Below are positions 62,564 to 64,000 of a DNA stretch of 64,000 bases, in pieces. The notes beneath the pieces were generated by a model. The model was not told where the DNA came from, did not search any database, and worked only from the letters and a program-made list of their open reading frames with translations. Made by a program: the position numbers and the translations under genes. The stretch covers positions 89,078 through 153,077 of the forward strand of contig JAOIXS010000001.1 of NCBI GenBank assembly GCA_028225715.1, written 5' to 3'. Source of the stretch: Candidatus Pelagibacter sp. (GTDB lineage: Bacteria > Pseudomonadota > Alphaproteobacteria > Pelagibacterales > Pelagibacteraceae). Within the stretch, counting starts at the first letter, position 1. Every line of letters begins with the position of its first letter.

Positions 62564-63670
62564 ATGAAAAATTATTTAAATTTTGAAACAGATATTAAAA
62601 ATTTAGAGATAGAAATAGACAAACTTAAAGACCCTTATAATCAAGATGGTCTTTCGGAAGTGGATACAAAAAAAATTTCTGAGTCTCAAAAAGAGATAGA
62701 TAATAAACTACAAGAGATTTACGCTAATTTAGATCCTTGGCAAACTACCTTAGTTGCAAGACATGAAGACAGACCTAAAGCAAAATTTTTTATCGATAAT
62801 TTATTTGAGGATTTTATCCCATTGTCAGGTGACAGATTTTATGGAGAAGATAAATCAGTATTAGCTGGATTTGCAAAATTTAATGAAAAATCAGTCTTAG
62901 TTGTTGGTCAAGAAAAAGGGGATAGCCTTGAAAGTAGAATTGAAAGAAATTTTGGAATGATGAGGCCTGAGGGTTACAGAAAAACAATTAGATTAATGAA
63001 ATTAGCAAATAAATTTAACATTCCGATAATTTCTTTTATAGACACACCTGGAGCTTACCCTGGTGTAGGTGCAGAAGAGAGAGGTCAAGCAGAGGCAATT
63101 GCTAAATCAATTGAGTGCTGCATGTCGTTAAATGTCCCAACTCTTGCAATTGTTATTGGTGAAGGTGGATCAGGAGGGGCAATAGCACTTGCTTCGTCTA
63201 ACAAGGTAATCATGTTAGAAAATGCAATTTACTCAGTAATATCTCCAGAAGGCTGTGCCACTATTTTATGGAGAGACCCCAAAAGAACTTTAGAGGCAGC
63301 AAAAGCCATGAAATTATCTTCAAAAGACCTCTTAAAACTAAAAGTAATTGATGAAATTATTCCAGAGCCAATTGGTGGCGCTCATAGAGATAGAGACTTA
63401 ATATTAGATAACGTAAGAAAATCAATTGAAAAAAATTTGAGTGAATTTTTTAATATGAGTGGAGAAGAAATTTTTAATCATAGAAAAAATAAATTTTTGA
63501 CTATTGGAAGATCTAAAGGATTTGTAAACCAATTAGATGATTTAAGTATACTTAGCATAAAAGAAAATAAGGTTAATGTATTTGTTAAAAACTTTTTTAA
63601 ATCTAAGTTAAATTTAGCTCTTCTATTTGGAACAATAGTTTTATTGGGCTATTTAATATTTTTTTTATAA
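62564..63670 (+). CDS. accA: Acetyl-CoA carboxylase carboxyltransferase alpha subunit with C-terminal membrane helix
   Basis: 368 residues; the common form is about 320. PLSGDRFYGED, TPGAYPGVGAEERGQ, and GEGGSGGAIALASS identify AccA. Beyond the usual end, a tail of some 45 residues carries a hydrophobic helix at about 345-366 (LALLFGTIVLLGYLIFFL). No frame shift is needed for this. The AccA/AccD heterotetramer makes malonyl-CoA; here it may be anchored to the membrane. Confidence 0.93.
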   Translation: MKNYLNFETDIKNLEIEIDKLKDPYNQDGLSEVDTKKISESQKEIDNKLQEIYANLDPWQTTLVARHEDRPKAKFFIDNLFEDFIPLSGDRFYGEDKSVLAGFAKFNEKSVLVVGQEKGDSLESRIERNFGMMRPEGYRKTIRLMKLANKFNIPIISFIDTPGAYPGVGAEERGQAEAIAKSIECCMSLNVPTLAIVIGEGGSGGAIALASSNKVIMLENAIYSVISPEGCATILWRDPKRTLEAAKAMKLSSKDLLKLKVIDEIIPEPIGGAHRDRDLILDNVRKSIEKNLSEFFNMSGEEIFNHRKNKFLTIGRSKGFVNQLDDLSILSIKENKVNVFVKNFFKSKLNLALLFGTIVLLGYLIFFL

Positions 63671-64000
63671 AGCTCCACAACAGTTTTTAAACTTTTTACC
63701 TGTAGCTTCACATTTCTCATTTCTTGAAATCTTTTCATCTTTTCTTTGTATTAGTAAACATTTTGGATCGTTAGATGTTTCTTTTTTTAATGGTCTTGTA
63801 ATACTCTCACTGGGCTCTTGAACTATTTTTAAATTGATTAAAATCGTAACAAAATCCATTTTTAATTTATTCAATAAGTTTTCGAAAAGAAAAAAAGCTT
63901 CTTTTTTGTACTCAACTAATGGATCTCTTTGACCATAAGATCTTAGACCAATAACTTGTCTCAGTTGTTCAAGATATTGAATATGTGACTTCCAATTTAA
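63665..64000 (-). CDS. secA: Protein translocase SecA, C-terminal end only
   Basis: 112 codons enter from the right edge in frame and stop with TAA at 63665-63667. WKSHIQYLEQLRQVIGLRSYGQRDPLVEY is the helical scaffold end of SecA (listed here only in part: LRQVIGLRSYGQRDPL). After a linker it ends RNEKCEATGKKFKNCCGAL, a degenerate version of the zinc motif NEPCPCGSGKKYKHC: one Cys is lost and one residue is missing. Convergent with accA with 6-nt overlap. Confidence 0.9.
   Translation of the reverse strand, partial: LNWKSHIQYLEQLRQVIGLRSYGQRDPLVEYKKEAFFLFENLLNKLKMDFVTILINLKIVQEPSESITRPLKKETSNDPKCLLIQRKDEKISRNEKCEATGKKFKNCCGAL

Noticed and set aside
1..64000. CRISPR arrays, transposons or integrases
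   Set aside because: No regularly spaced repeats, terminal inverted repeats or transposase/integrase motifs were seen when reading both strands; the island at 24-34 kb has no evident attachment site.

Overview
The window is from a streamlined, very AT-rich alphaproteobacterium, most likely of the SAR11 (Pelagibacterales) type or a convergent marine lineage such as AEGEAN-169/HIMB59. Evidence: a GcrA regulator; the DUF2948 gene between murA and hisD; a histidyl-tRNA without G-1 beside an unusual HisRS; intergenic gaps of a few bases or overlapping genes; and a tandem glycine riboswitch directly in front of malate synthase, an arrangement reported in SAR11. No CRISPR array, transposase, integrase or insertion sequence was seen. 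Species is not resolvable from the sequence alone.

Layout. 1-3.5 kb: cobT (partial), cobS and a J-domain gene, bolA, then aroB-aroK. 3.6-7.7 kb: a small membrane ORF, an exported protein, def-fmt-truA. 7.7-12.9 kb (minus): argB, a HAD nucleotidase, dapD-dapE, a 64-aa gene, a histone-deacetylase-family enzyme and a SET-domain protein. 12.9-15.3 kb: yidC-yidD-rnpA-rpmH. 15.4-24.2 kb (mostly plus): a TVP38 protein, tRNA-Thr, dcd-murA-DUF2948-hisD-infA, tRNA-Phe, csp, tRNA-His-hisS-hisZ-hisG.

24.1-34.4 kb (minus) is the accessory region and the best candidate for an undescribed system. A promoter near 31.1 kb leads into a sigma-32-like factor, followed by an almost unbroken chain of overlapping genes: a 113-aa unknown, a NurA-like nuclease, a HerA-type hexameric translocase, a small membrane protein, a CxxC zinc-ribbon protein, three small unknowns, two exported proteins, and probably three further tiny ORFs ending inside hisG. 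Upstream is a separate two-gene cassette: an OLD-like/DUF3696 AAA ATPase with an unrecognised 353-aa partner, possibly antiviral. Next to these lie rmuC, an MGME1-like exonuclease and exonuclease I, making a DNA-end-processing neighbourhood.

37.7-64 kb is core: trxA, folC, accD, a strongly divergent trpF-trpB-trpA, pyrF, ihfB, rpsA, cmk (P-loop lysine replaced), aroA, lptB-lptC-kdsD, an RNase D-like gene, an NDUFA9-like gene, gcrA, an ABC-2 permease, argD-argF, cytochrome c, kdsB, pheA, the SRP RNA, dnaX-ybaB-recR, riboswitch-glcB, accA (with a C-terminal membrane helix) and the 3' end of secA. The genes cover aromatic amino acid, Trp, Arg, His and Lys/peptidoglycan synthesis, the first step of fatty acid synthesis, LPS/KDO supply and transport, and translation.
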